Assembly (NCBI GenBank): GCA_016700335.1
Contig: CP065014.1
Span: 62,001 to 126,000, forward strand
DNA: 64,000 nt
Source of the DNA: Chlorobiota bacterium
GTDB lineage: Bacteria; Bacteroidota; Ignavibacteria; OLB7
Direction of reading: 5' to 3'
The translations under genes and the position numbers were made by a program. Each line of letters opens with the position of its first letter. The stretch's first letter is position 1. Shown one piece after another: positions 1 to 8,417 of this stretch. The notes beneath the pieces are model-generated. The model worked only from the letters and a program-made list of their open reading frames with translations, had not been told where the DNA came from and did no database searches.

Positions 1-1
1 T

Positions 2-286
2 GTTATATTAATGTCAGTTTTAATGTCAACTTTTTATTTTGGTGGATATAATGCCCCTTGGATTCAAGATTTAACTATTATAAAAGAAAGTGAAATTTTA
101 AGACCACTAATACAATTTGGAGCACTTTTTGTTAAAACATTATTCTTTATTTTCTTTTTTGTTTGGGTTAGATGGTCTGTACCAAGATTTAGATATGATC
201 AATTAATGGATTTAGGATGGAAAGTTATGTTACCATTAGCTGTTCTAAATGTTGTAGTAACTGCCATAATCTTGAATTTTATTTAG
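2..286 (+). CDS. nuoH: NADH-quinone oxidoreductase subunit H, C-terminal part (partial)
   Basis: This is the 3' end of the complex I membrane subunit that lies next to the quinone-binding site and links the peripheral arm to the proton-pumping arm. The reading frame is open to the left edge of the window, so the gene begins upstream and only about 94 residues are seen. The short motif FFGGYNAPW type (here FYFGGYNAPW), a hydrophobic helix ending in FVWVRWSVPRFRYDQLM and the final LGWKVMLPLAVLN segment are characteristic of the NuoH C-terminus. It is followed 40 bp later by nuoI, the usual nuo order. The identification is firm; the length of the whole protein cannot be judged here. Confidence 0.93.
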   Translation, partial: VILMSVLMSTFYFGGYNAPWIQDLTIIKESEILRPLIQFGALFVKTLFFIFFFVWVRWSVPRFRYDQLMDLGWKVMLPLAVLNVVVTAIILNFI

Positions 287-326
287 TATTTTTTAATTAT
301 CTTTTAACATAAAGTTTTAGTTAAAT

Positions 327-827
327 ATGGATAGTATCAATAAGAACAAAGTTGTAAAGCGATTGACTTTTTGGGAGAAATTGTATCTTCCAGAAATTGC
401 AAGAGGATTGAAATTGACTTTAAAACAAATGGTTCAACCTAGTTTTACAAGACAATATCCTGAAGAAACATATATACCTGCATCAAATTACCGTGGTCGC
501 CCTGTATTAGTACTTGAAGAATCAGGTGAACGTTGTGTTGCTTGTGGATTATGTGCAAGGGTTTGCCCAGCAATTGCAATTGAAGTTAAAGCTGGTGAAA
601 CAACAAAAGAAAAAGAACGTTTCCCAGAATTATTTGAAATTAATATGTTAAGATGTATATTCTGTGGTTATTGTGAAGAAGTTTGTCCTGAAGAAGCTAT
701 AGTTATGAGTAAAGAATTTGAACTTGTATTCTCTAAACCAGAGGATGCTATTTATGGAAAGGAAAAATTACTTGTTCCAGTAACTCAATTAAGAGAAAGA
801 TTAGAATTTATAAGAGAATATAAATAA
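327..827 (+). CDS. nuoI: NADH-quinone oxidoreductase subunit I (2x[4Fe-4S] ferredoxin-like)
   Basis: NuoI carries the two [4Fe-4S] clusters that pass electrons along the peripheral arm of complex I towards quinone. The 166-residue protein shows both binding motifs: Cys70, 73, 76 followed by Cys80-Pro, and Cys110, 113, 116 followed by Cys120-Pro. The length is normal for the family. It follows nuoH on the same strand with a 40 bp gap, as in most nuo operons. The next gene is on the opposite strand, so nuoJ does not follow directly and the rest of the complex must be encoded elsewhere. Confidence 0.96.
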   Translation: MDSINKNKVVKRLTFWEKLYLPEIARGLKLTLKQMVQPSFTRQYPEETYIPASNYRGRPVLVLEESGERCVACGLCARVCPAIAIEVKAGETTKEKERFPELFEINMLRCIFCGYCEEVCPEEAIVMSKEFELVFSKPEDAIYGKEKLLVPVTQLRERLEFIREYK

Positions 828-844
828 AATAATAAATTAACAGT

Positions 845-1960
845 TTAAATTGCTTTTATTGAGATTGTTGAAATTGCATTGATTCCATCTGAATTGTCAT
901 TATCTGAGTCTGGTTGAATATTCCCATCTAAATCAGTTGCACGAATTTTTACTAAGTGACTTCCAGGGGAAAGTGTTAAATCAGCTGACCATTTAATCCA
1001 AACACCTCTGTAAGGAAAGGTAAAATCTTTATTGTTAATTTGAACCACTTTTACATCATTTGAGATTGATGTTTTAAGCTCAGTTTCAGACATCATTTTA
1101 GCAATTTGATATGTTCCATCATCAACTGAAATTTCGATAGCTTTGATACCATTTGAGCCACTTACAGCAAATCCTGATAACCTAACAGCACCAGAAACAA
1201 CTTGAGCATTTTGAACTGGATATGTCATTCTAGAATTAGTCCTAATAACCCCATCATCAATAAAACCTGCATCTTGATAAGTTCCAAACTCATCATTCTT
1301 ATCTGTTGCTTCAACTCTTGAAATCCACTTTACATTTTTAAATCCATAACCTTCAAGTACTATAAGCCTAACAGGGAAACCATGTTCAGGGGTTAGCGGT
1401 AATCCATTCATTTCATAAACTAAAAGAGGTTGAATTAAATCTTTTGGATTGTTTGCTGAATATAATCTATCGTACTTAATATTGTTTGTAAATGTGTCAG
1501 ACCCATAAAGTCTAAATCTTTTAGTTTTGGCAGAATCAACTCCAGCTTTGTCAAGAAAAATCTTCAATGGAATTCCTTTCCAAATAGCATTACCAATTAA
1601 ACCTTGAGTATCATTAGAATCAATTACACATCTAATTGTTTTTAACATTGTAATTGAATTTGATTCTTCGGCAAGTAAATCTGAAAATTTTACTTCAAGT
1701 GGTTTCCCAACTAATCCATCAATTTTTAAGACCCAAGAATCTTTGCTAATATCTGGCAATTTCCAATTACTTATAGAAACATCTGCCCCATTTTTATAAA
1801 AGAATTTACTGTTAGGAGTGATAAATGAAATTTCTTCACCTAGAGTTAATGGCTCTACAATATTTTTTTCACAAGATTGAATTCCTAAAATTCCAACAAC
1901 GAATGAGCTAGCTCCTAAAATTGTTAAAAATTTTCTTCTATCCAGATTTAATTCATTCAT
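845..1960 (-). CDS. Tat-exported sulfite-oxidase-like molybdopterin oxidoreductase
   Basis: The 371-residue protein looks like a periplasmic molybdenum-cofactor enzyme of the sulfite oxidase family. The N-terminus has a twin-arginine signal (DRRKFL, residues 7-12), a hydrophobic stretch and a possible lipobox ending at Cys30 (GIQSC), so it may be a Tat-exported lipoprotein. The molybdopterin domain includes IRCVID with Cys111, the probable Mo ligand, and the family-typical region GFPVRLIVLEGYGFKNVKW. The last 120 or so residues resemble the Mo-co dimerisation (Ig-like) domain. Known members oxidise sulfite or reduce small oxides; the substrate here cannot be read from sequence. It converges on nuoI with an 17 bp gap and has no neighbouring cytochrome partner. 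Confidence 0.85.
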   Translation of the reverse strand: MNELNLDRRKFLTILGASSFVVGILGIQSCEKNIVEPLTLGEEISFITPNSKFFYKNGADVSISNWKLPDISKDSWVLKIDGLVGKPLEVKFSDLLAEESNSITMLKTIRCVIDSNDTQGLIGNAIWKGIPLKIFLDKAGVDSAKTKRFRLYGSDTFTNNIKYDRLYSANNPKDLIQPLLVYEMNGLPLTPEHGFPVRLIVLEGYGFKNVKWISRVEATDKNDEFGTYQDAGFIDDGVIRTNSRMTYPVQNAQVVSGAVRLSGFAVSGSNGIKAIEISVDDGTYQIAKMMSETELKTSISNDVKVVQINNKDFTFPYRGVWIKWSADLTLSPGSHLVKIRATDLDGNIQPDSDNDNSDGINAISTISIKAI

Positions 1961-2127
1961 TATTTATATTGACGATTATAAGTTTGTTACTTTAGTAATT
2001 AACAAAATTAATAAATGTTTTTAAAATTAAAGGGTATTAATGTTACTTGATAAATTGGAATAAAATTTATTTTAAAAAAATCAGAAATTAAACTTGAATA
2101 CAGATATATATTTTTACAAGAATTGAA

Positions 2128-3231
2128 TTATGTTTTTCTAAAAATCCACCAATTATTCCCAATTTCTTCAAGGCAATAATATTCTTCAGGTAGAATAAAT
2201 GGAAGAAAACCTTTTGGTGAGTATAAAAAACCAGCTATATTTTCATCTCTACCACCAGTTACAAATTGGATTGCATCTTGCTTTTTAAAAATTTTATTAA
2301 ATCCATAAATTCTCAAATCTCGTAAAATTGATACAATATTTTTAAGTTCTTGATAATCTAATTTGTACTTTTTTGCTTTGCTTTGAAGAGTATCAAATCC
2401 CTGCTTTTTTATTCTTTCAGTTGATCTAAGATGAGTTTGAAATTTTTTCTGTGCTTTTTTATCTAATCTGGAATTCATCCATTCAATTGCATCATTTGGC
2501 ATATCTTCACTAGCATCTTGCCAATCAATTTGTGAACGATTTAACAATACAATCCTATCATCATTTCTAACTAAAGCATTTAAAGAATCATTGCCACTAA
2601 TTTTTTCTCCTAAGAATTTAAATTTTTCTTGATTCGAATCAAAAATATCTTTTAATTGTTTGTTAGATAATAATGTACCAGATCTTTCACGAACTATAAG
2701 CGGTTTTACCATAGGAGGAATTGAAGTATCTTGCTCCATTACTTTCAACATACTATAAAGCTTGATATTTTCAGTTTGAGTTCTAACTTCGCAAATTCTC
2801 CATTCATTTTTTTCATTTTTAATACAATAGAAATACCAATCCAAATCAAACCAACCAAAATTCAACATTGAATCAACTGGAGAGGTAGTTTTAATTAATG
2901 CTAATGAATCAATAGAAGAAACAGAACAGATGTAATTAATTCCAAATGGATATCCAGGAGGTTGTTTTACCATTCGGCTATCTTCTTTCAAAATTTGTTT
3001 AAGAAGTCTACCAGTTGTAAATTTAGATATAGTTTCTGAAGTTGAAACTGTATCATTAATAGATAAGTAATTATTTATTAAATTAAAAAGCTCAATAGAA
3101 TCTTTTGGGTTTGTAAATGATTTTGATCTACTATGAGCTGGTGTTTGAGCATTGACTATTAAAGTTGTTAAGAAATAAACAACGATTAACAAAGTAACTA
3201 GAAAAATTTTACGATTTAAATTTTTAAGCAT
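2128..3231 (-). CDS. Exported protein of unknown function
   Basis: I do not recognise this 367-residue protein. From the ATG at 3231 it begins with MLKNLNRK and a hydrophobic stretch ending in IVNAQ, a good Sec signal peptide. A GTG eight codons upstream (3255) keeps the frame open but adds a poor n-region, so I prefer 3231. The mature part is rich in Lys, Asp and Ser, has several aromatic pairs (WFDLDWYFY; NNWWIF near the C-terminus), and has no cysteine lipobox or visible catalytic motif. It is divergent from rsmA, with 63 bp between the starts. It may be periplasmic or on the surface; there is no T9SS tail. Confidence 0.7.
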   Translation of the reverse strand: MLKNLNRKIFLVTLLIVVYFLTTLIVNAQTPAHSRSKSFTNPKDSIELFNLINNYLSINDTVSTSETISKFTTGRLLKQILKEDSRMVKQPPGYPFGINYICSVSSIDSLALIKTTSPVDSMLNFGWFDLDWYFYCIKNEKNEWRICEVRTQTENIKLYSMLKVMEQDTSIPPMVKPLIVRERSGTLLSNKQLKDIFDSNQEKFKFLGEKISGNDSLNALVRNDDRIVLLNRSQIDWQDASEDMPNDAIEWMNSRLDKKAQKKFQTHLRSTERIKKQGFDTLQSKAKKYKLDYQELKNIVSILRDLRIYGFNKIFKKQDAIQFVTGGRDENIAGFLYSPKGFLPFILPEEYYCLEEIGNNWWIFRKT

Positions 3232-3294
3232 TTTATAATATTTAAAGTTTATCACTTTTTTACAAAATCTAAATTATATTTTTGAAAGAATAAT

Positions 3295-4101
3295 ATGATT
3301 AAAATATCTCCAAAAAAATCTTTAGGTCAGCATTTTCTTACAGATAAAAATATCTCACAAAAAATAATAGTTGACTTTGATCCAAAACCAAATGAATATG
3401 TAATTGAAATAGGACCAGGCGAAGGATCGCTGACTGGTCTTTTAATAGATTCTGGCTGCAAACTTACGGCAATTGAAATAGATAATCGTGCAGCAGAGTT
3501 AATTCGTAAACTTTATGACGAAAAAGTTACGGTTTTAGAACAAGATATTTTGAAAACTGATTTCATAATGTTAACAAAACACTTAAACTGTGAAAAAGTT
3601 AGGGTTATTGGTAATATTCCTTACTATATCACTTCAGGAATTATATTCCATATAATTGAATATAGGCAATTTATTACTGACGCAATGTTGATGATGCAAA
3701 AAGAAGTTGCAAAAAGGCTTATAGCAAAACCTCGTACAAAAGAATATGGATCAATGTCTATTGCAGTTCAAACTTATTTTAATGTGAAGATATTGTTTCA
3801 TGTAGGACCAAACTCATTTTTTCCTGCTCCTAAAGTTACATCATCAATTGTTAAATTTACAGTAAAAAAAGAGACTGGGATAGAGGGGTTAGAATCATTG
3901 TATGAGAAAATTGTTCAATCTGGATTTAATCAACGTAGAAAGACGCTTAGGAACTCTTTGAATGGTGCAATCCCAGATTTAAAAGTAAGGTTAAAAGCTT
4001 TAGATATGGCTTGTATTAAGGAAAATCAAAGGGCTGAAGAACTATCAGTTGTTGATTTTATAAGGTTAACAAAAATCGTAAATGAATTAATTGGAAAATA
4101 A
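3295..4101 (+). CDS. rsmA: 16S rRNA dimethyladenosine transferase RsmA (KsgA)
   Basis: RsmA uses S-adenosylmethionine to dimethylate two adjacent adenines in the 3'-terminal hairpin of 16S rRNA, a late step in 30S assembly. The 268-residue protein begins with the family signature KKSLGQHFL (residues 7-15), has the SAM-binding loop EIGPGEGSLT (38-47), the acidic EID (61-63) and the catalytic NIPYY motif (107-111). The C-terminal part contains the typical FNQRRKTLRNSL segment. Length is normal. A TATTTTTG box lies only 11 bp before the ATG, so any transcript from it would be nearly leaderless. The gene is followed 4 bp later by a PAP2-type gene, suggesting co-transcription. Confidence 0.97.
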   Translation: MIKISPKKSLGQHFLTDKNISQKIIVDFDPKPNEYVIEIGPGEGSLTGLLIDSGCKLTAIEIDNRAAELIRKLYDEKVTVLEQDILKTDFIMLTKHLNCEKVRVIGNIPYYITSGIIFHIIEYRQFITDAMLMMQKEVAKRLIAKPRTKEYGSMSIAVQTYFNVKILFHVGPNSFFPAPKVTSSIVKFTVKKETGIEGLESLYEKIVQSGFNQRRKTLRNSLNGAIPDLKVRLKALDMACIKENQRAEELSVVDFIRLTKIVNELIGK

Positions 4102-4105
4102 GAAA

Positions 4106-5056
4106 ATGATTGTAAAAAAAAAATCTAATAAATTTCTTTCTTTGATTAAAACTTCCTTTTATAGTCATGATTATATGTGCTTTGGAATTGTTTCAATTTA
4201 TACAATACTAGATTTAATTTTTTTTAAACAAATTAATAACTCGCTAATTGTATTAATTCTCAATTTATTAATACTTATTTCAATAATTCTAATTGCAATT
4301 AAACACAACGAATTAAATTCTAAATTAACTTACTTTCTGCATTCATTTTATATTGTACCGGTTTTTTATTTAGGCTATGAACAAATTCATCTTTACATAC
4401 CTCAAGTTAATTCTAATTGTTATGATCCAGCATTAGCTCAAATTGATAAATACATTTTCGGAGTAAATCCTACTCAATGGATATATCAATTCTCTAACTC
4501 AATTTTAACAGAATATCTGCAATGGATGTATTGTTTGTTTCAAATAATTGTTCTTTCAATTGCGGTTGATTTTTATTTACGTAGAGATGATAAAAATTTC
4601 AGATTCTATACAATGGTTATTATGTTTGGGTTTTTCTCAAGTTATCTTATTTATTTTCTATTTCCTGCAATAGGACCAAGATTTGAAGTTCATAATTTTT
4701 GGGATATAAATAAAGAGTTACCTGGAGTTTGGGCAACACCATTTCTAAGAAATTTTGTTGATAAAGCAAATGGAGTTAAAGTTGGTATGACAGACTTTTT
4801 TAAATATGTCAATAAAGATTGTATGGCTAGTGGACACACTATGATGTCATTGCTTGCTGTAATGCTTTCATTCAAACTAAATTCAAAACTAAAATGGTTT
4901 ATGCTTATTTCAGCATTAAGTATAATTATCTCAACAATTTACCTCCGTTATCATTATACTGTTGACATTATTGCAGGAACAATATTGGCTGTATTTGTAT
5001 TTATAATGATTCCTTTACTCAATAAATTTTGGATAAAAAAGGGGATTAAAATCTAA
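4106..5056 (+). CDS. PAP2-superfamily membrane protein (inositolphosphotransferase/phosphatase-like)
   Basis: This 316-residue integral membrane protein has about six hydrophobic helices and the C-terminal motifs of the PAP2 superfamily: ASGH at about residues 240-243 and RYHYTVD at about 280-286 followed by a membrane helix. The RxHYxxD spacing and the GPRFE segment resemble the PAP2_3 group, which includes inositol phosphorylceramide synthase-like enzymes and lipid phosphatases. The likely role is hydrolysis or transfer of a lipid-linked phosphate in the membrane. I start it at the ATG at 4106, 4 bp after the rsmA stop; a TTG at 4091 would add five residues and overlap rsmA. The exact substrate is unknown. 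Confidence 0.8.
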   Translation: MIVKKKSNKFLSLIKTSFYSHDYMCFGIVSIYTILDLIFFKQINNSLIVLILNLLILISIILIAIKHNELNSKLTYFLHSFYIVPVFYLGYEQIHLYIPQVNSNCYDPALAQIDKYIFGVNPTQWIYQFSNSILTEYLQWMYCLFQIIVLSIAVDFYLRRDDKNFRFYTMVIMFGFFSSYLIYFLFPAIGPRFEVHNFWDINKELPGVWATPFLRNFVDKANGVKVGMTDFFKYVNKDCMASGHTMMSLLAVMLSFKLNSKLKWFMLISALSIIISTIYLRYHYTVDIIAGTILAVFVFIMIPLLNKFWIKKGIKI

Positions 5057-5078
5057 ATAATTTTAAATATAATTACCG

Positions 5079-5618
5079 ATGAGTTATTGTAAATATGTAA
5101 ATGCATTACAAAATGAACAAATGAATGTTCATCAAATTTATCATAATACGCAATATGGTTTTCCAATTCAAAATGATGATGAACTTTTTGGTAGATTAAT
5201 TTTGGAAATTAATCAGGCGGGTTTGAATTGGACAACAATCTTGAATAAACAAGAAAATTTTCGAAAAGCTTATGATAATTTTTCAATAAATCTCATTTCA
5301 AATTATACTGAATCAGATTTTGAAAGATTAATAAATGATAAAGGTATTATCAGAAATAGATTGAAAATTAATGCAACAATTTATAATGCACAAATTATAG
5401 TTGAATTAATTAAAAAATTCGGTTCATTTAAGAATTGGTTGGATTCTCAAAAATTCATTGAGTTAAAAGGATGGACTAAATTGTTTAAAGATACTTTCAA
5501 ATTTACTGGTGGTGAAATAGTTAATGAATTTCTTATGAGTACAAATTATTTGCCCGGAGCACATGATATTGATTGTCCAATTTATAATGTAATTGAAAAT
5601 TTGAATGATTCAATATAA
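5079..5618 (+). CDS. tag: DNA-3-methyladenine glycosylase I (Tag-like)
   Basis: Tag excises 3-methyladenine from alkylated DNA, starting base excision repair. The 179-residue protein has the family pattern: Cys4 near the N-terminus, His22 in YHNTQYG, the ILEINQAGLNW segment with the Glu that is important for base recognition, and a C-terminal HDIDC in which His and Cys are four residues apart, completing the Cys/His/His/Cys zinc site. Differences from E. coli Tag are visible: the usual EWG after the first His is QYG, replacing an aromatic Trp with Tyr, and the C-terminal tail is short. It sits 22 bp after the PAP2 gene and may share its transcript. The family call is good; substrate range could differ. 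Confidence 0.85.
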   Translation: MSYCKYVNALQNEQMNVHQIYHNTQYGFPIQNDDELFGRLILEINQAGLNWTTILNKQENFRKAYDNFSINLISNYTESDFERLINDKGIIRNRLKINATIYNAQIIVELIKKFGSFKNWLDSQKFIELKGWTKLFKDTFKFTGGEIVNEFLMSTNYLPGAHDIDCPIYNVIENLNDSI

Positions 5619-5646
5619 TTATTTGTATAAAAAGTTTCTTTACATG

Positions 5647-6444
5647 TTAGAATAATTTAGATTTTACCTTCCCTTCACTTGGGCTAGATGCTTTTGCATA
5701 AAACTTTGTAGGGATGCGTCCAGCAATATAAGCTGATCTTCCAGCTATAACAGCATGTTTCATTGCTTTAGCCATAACAACTGGGTGATGAGCCCCAGAT
5801 ACAGCGGAGTTAAGAAGTACAGCATCTGCACCAATCTCCATTGCTTTAGTAGCATCTGATGCAGTTCCAATTCCAGCATCAATAACAACTGGAATTGATA
5901 TTTTTTCTCTAATTATTTGAAGATTATAAGGATTTGATAATCCCATTCCAGAGCCAATAGGTGAGGCTAAAGGCATTACAGCAACGCAACCTAAATCTTG
6001 TAGTTTCAAACAAGTTACAACATCATCACTACAATAAGGTAGAACCTTGAACCCATCTTTAACCAATTCAGTACATGCTTTTAACAAATGTTCTACATCT
6101 GGATAAAGAGTATCTTCATCACCAATAACTTCAACTTTTATAAAATTTGTTTCAAGGGCTTCACGAGCAAGTTGTGCAGTAAAAATAGCTTCTTTTGCTG
6201 TATAACATCCTGCAGTGTTAGGTAATAATTTATATTTTGTACGATCAATATAATCTAATATTGATGTTGCAGATTTATCAGTTAAATTCATTCTTCTTAT
6301 TGAAACTGTAATTAAATCAACATCTGCTTCAATTAATGAATCAACCATTATCTTAGGATTTGGAAATCTACTTGTACCTAAAATTAGTCTTGAGGAAAAC
6401 AATTCACCTCCAATAAAAAAATTATCTTTTTTAGAAATATGCAA
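5647..6444 (-). CDS. thiG: Thiazole synthase ThiG
   Basis: ThiG forms the thiazole phosphate ring of thiamine from 1-deoxyxylulose 5-phosphate, dehydroglycine and the ThiS thiocarboxylate. The 265-residue TIM-barrel protein has the N-terminal SRLILGTSRFP segment, the NTAGC loop, Lys103 in FIKVEVIGD (the expected Schiff-base lysine), the SPIGSGMGLSNP loop and a phosphate-binding DAGIGTASDA region. The start codon is TTG (6442-6444); no ATG gives a better N-terminus. It lies 7 bp after a small membrane gene and 0.5 kb after another, apparently as the last gene of that operon. No other thi gene is present nearby. Confidence 0.95.
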   Translation of the reverse strand: MHISKKDNFFIGGELFSSRLILGTSRFPNPKIMVDSLIEADVDLITVSIRRMNLTDKSATSILDYIDRTKYKLLPNTAGCYTAKEAIFTAQLAREALETNFIKVEVIGDEDTLYPDVEHLLKACTELVKDGFKVLPYCSDDVVTCLKLQDLGCVAVMPLASPIGSGMGLSNPYNLQIIREKISIPVVIDAGIGTASDATKAMEIGADAVLLNSAVSGAHHPVVMAKAMKHAVIAGRSAYIAGRIPTKFYAKASSPSEGKVKSKLF

Positions 6445-6451
6445 ATTACAA

Positions 6452-6934
6452 TTATTGGTTTAAAATTCCGCTAAAGCCAGTAATAAAGATTATGAATATT
6501 AAAAATACTGCTAAAAATGCAATAACAACAGATGACACAATCATGATACCTTGATATTTATAGTATTTCCTTAAGTTATCGAATGCATTTTCAAGCTCGT
6601 TAGGATTTCTTAAAATTATATAATTTTGTATATTATTAGAAAATTTCAATAAAGGAGAAAAGAGCAAATACATAAACAATAAAGTTAATAGCATTACAAA
6701 CCCTAAAACACAAAAAATTATTAAGGTCTCTGTATGTCCGAGAAATCCACTAAAATAATTGAAAGCAAATCCTGCTAAAATTATAGTTAATATGTAAAAT
6801 ATCCCTACACCTAAGATTATATATGAATATATCTTTGACCATTTTGAAGCAATACCTAAATCAATAGTTGAGTTTTCATTAATTGATAACCCATTCAATT
6901 GATTGTTCAAATTAATTTTTGAAATATCCTCCAT
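6452..6934 (-). CDS. Small multi-helix membrane protein
   Basis: This 160-residue protein has a soluble, Asn/Ser-rich N-terminus of about 30 residues and then three or four hydrophobic helices, with a short polar linker (RNPNELENAFDNLRKYYKYQG) before the last one. The same layout, a helix pair, then an amphipathic segment with Phe/Leu/Lys, then a final helix pair, appears in the gene just upstream, so the two are probably distant relatives of the DUF5362 type. Its ATG overlaps the stop codon of that gene by one base (TAATG), which suggests translational coupling. Function is unknown. Confidence 0.75.
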   Translation of the reverse strand: MEDISKINLNNQLNGLSINENSTIDLGIASKWSKIYSYIILGVGIFYILTIILAGFAFNYFSGFLGHTETLIIFCVLGFVMLLTLLFMYLLFSPLLKFSNNIQNYIILRNPNELENAFDNLRKYYKYQGIMIVSSVVIAFLAVFLIFIIFITGFSGILNQ

Positions 6935-7521
6935 TAAGATTTAATATATTTATTAATAATTTGAGTATATGTAAAAATTTTCTCACTGCTATTTTTTAAA
7001 TCCTGTAATTTATCGGAATTAAAAGAAAGAAATACAATCAAACCAATGATGAAGATAATAGATAACCCAATTCCAACTAGAGCTGTAATTCCTTTAAGTC
7101 TAAAACTTTTAGCTAAGTTATTAATTGCTAAAGAAAAGAACTGATTACTAGATGATTTGATTGCTTTTTGAGAATAATCTGAAAACTTATATTCATACAT
7201 TGATTGATAAATCCCCACTGCACCAATTCCAGCATACAAAATTCCACCTAACAAAGCAAATACTGCTAAAGTTATTGGGCTTACACTACCCCCTAATATT
7301 TCTTGAAATTCGTTCATTGAAGATCCGCCTAATAACAATCCTATTCCACCAATGATATATTGCAAAGCACCAAGCATTGAAAATCCAGCTGAGATAAAGC
7401 CAATTATAGATAAAAATAAAACCCATTTTCTTGCCTCTTCTAAATAATTTAGACTAAGTATTGTTAATGGAATTTCATTTGAATCCGAATCTAAAAGATT
7501 TGTAGAATTTGTTTCTAGCAT
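6934..7521 (-). CDS. DUF5362-like membrane protein
   Basis: The 195-residue protein has a polar N-terminus, then LNYLEEARKWVLFLSIIGF leading into two helices, a third helix, a segment YEYKFSDYSQKAIKSS followed by FFSLAINNLAKSFRLKGI, and a last helix. This order (KW-FL start, Y-FS motif, long amphipathic stretch, GI before a final helix) matches what I recall of the DUF5362 family of Bacteroidota. No enzymatic motif is visible. It is the first gene of a three-gene minus-strand set with the next small membrane gene and thiG. Role unknown. Confidence 0.72.
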   Translation of the reverse strand: MLETNSTNLLDSDSNEIPLTILSLNYLEEARKWVLFLSIIGFISAGFSMLGALQYIIGGIGLLLGGSSMNEFQEILGGSVSPITLAVFALLGGILYAGIGAVGIYQSMYEYKFSDYSQKAIKSSSNQFFSLAINNLAKSFRLKGITALVGIGLSIIFIIGLIVFLSFNSDKLQDLKNSSEKIFTYTQIINKYIKS

Positions 7522-7646
7522 ATTATATTTTATATAAATTACTAAATTAAGGAATTGATAGTAGATTTTATTTAAAGTAAAGAAAATAATTATTTCTAAA
7601 ACTTGTTATTAAAAAAATGTAATTTTAATAAAAAGAATTTGATTAT

Positions 7647-7678
7647 AAAAAAAAAGTCATGTATTATACATGACTTTT
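7647..7678 (-). terminator. Rho-independent terminator of the ECF sigma gene
   Basis: A perfect inverted repeat centred on 7665 has 13-base arms (left arm AAAAGTCATGTAT). Read on the minus strand it is followed by at least five further U residues. It lies 17 bp past the stop codon of the sigma factor gene, so it should end that transcript and separate it from the downstream membrane genes. Confidence 0.85.
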
Positions 7679-7694
7679 AATAAACTATTTGAAC

Positions 7695-8237
7695 TTAATT
7701 TTTAATATACTCGTAATGATCTTGTAAATCTTTTCTTAAAGCAATTACAGCATATCTTTTTCTTGCTAAGAGAGTGTTAATATTCTCACCCGTTTCATCA
7801 GCCATTTCTCTAAATGTTCTACCTTCAAGTTCGTTTTTTTCAAAAGCATATCTTTGTTCATCAGGCAATTTATGAAGTGCTTTTTCTAAATCTAATCTTA
7901 TTGCTTGTCTAGTATAGCTTCTTTCAGGATTAAAAGAATTATCAATTAATAAACTATCAAAAAATACTTCTGAGTCTTCATCTTTAACTAAATCACTGAA
8001 ACTTGTAGTTTTTTTCTTTCTGTACCAATCAATAATTTTATTTTTTACAGATGCAAATACCCAAGCACCAATGTTTTCTATTTTATTGTTGGTATCTTTT
8101 GCTGCAAGCACATTTGTTAAAACATCTTGCAAAATATCTTCAGCATCTTCTTTGGAACGTACTCTTTCACGTATGAAACTTAACAATTTACTTCTATCCT
8201 TACGAAACAAATTCTCTATTTGAAGTGTTATGTCCAT
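7695..8237 (-). CDS. RNA polymerase sigma factor, ECF (sigma-70 family)
   Basis: The 180-residue protein has region 2 (SKEDAEDILQDVLTNVL, then AWVFASVKNKIIDWYRKKK, the -10 recognition and melting part) and region 4 (ALHKLPDEQRYAFEKNELEGRTFREMADETG plus a helix-turn-helix) with a short linker, the layout of extracytoplasmic-function sigma factors. It would direct RNA polymerase to a special promoter set in response to an envelope or stress signal. No anti-sigma factor is adjacent: the gene is alone between a terminator and an intergenic region containing a perfect palindrome (8296-8312). The subgroup cannot be assigned from sequence alone. Confidence 0.92.
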   Translation of the reverse strand: MDITLQIENLFRKDRSKLLSFIRERVRSKEDAEDILQDVLTNVLAAKDTNNKIENIGAWVFASVKNKIIDWYRKKKTTSFSDLVKDEDSEVFFDSLLIDNSFNPERSYTRQAIRLDLEKALHKLPDEQRYAFEKNELEGRTFREMADETGENINTLLARKRYAVIALRKDLQDHYEYIKN

Positions 8238-8295
8238 TTTATTATTTTTTGCTTAAACGGTGATTGAATTTGATTGAAAAATAAATTTAACTTTG

Positions 8296-8312
8296 AATTG
8301 TGAGACACAATT
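8296..8312. promoter_or_regulatory. Perfect 7-3-7 palindrome upstream of the ECF sigma gene
   Basis: The sequence AATTGTGAGACACAATT is an exact inverted repeat with 7-base arms and a 3-base centre. It lies 59 bp before the sigma factor start codon in otherwise AT-rich DNA. Its size fits a dimeric regulator's operator; no identity for the regulator can be given. Confidence 0.45.
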
Positions 8313-8417
8313 TTTGTGCCATGTAACTTTAATTTCTAAAATAAAATTGAATGTAAGACAATATGACATTTAACCAAAATATCGATTGATAATGTCAGGT
8401 TGTCAAGACAAAATTAC

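Noticed and set aside
4091..4105. TTG start overlapping rsmA for the PAP2 gene
   Set aside because: The ATG at 4106 directly after the rsmA stop is sufficient, and the extra residues add nothing.
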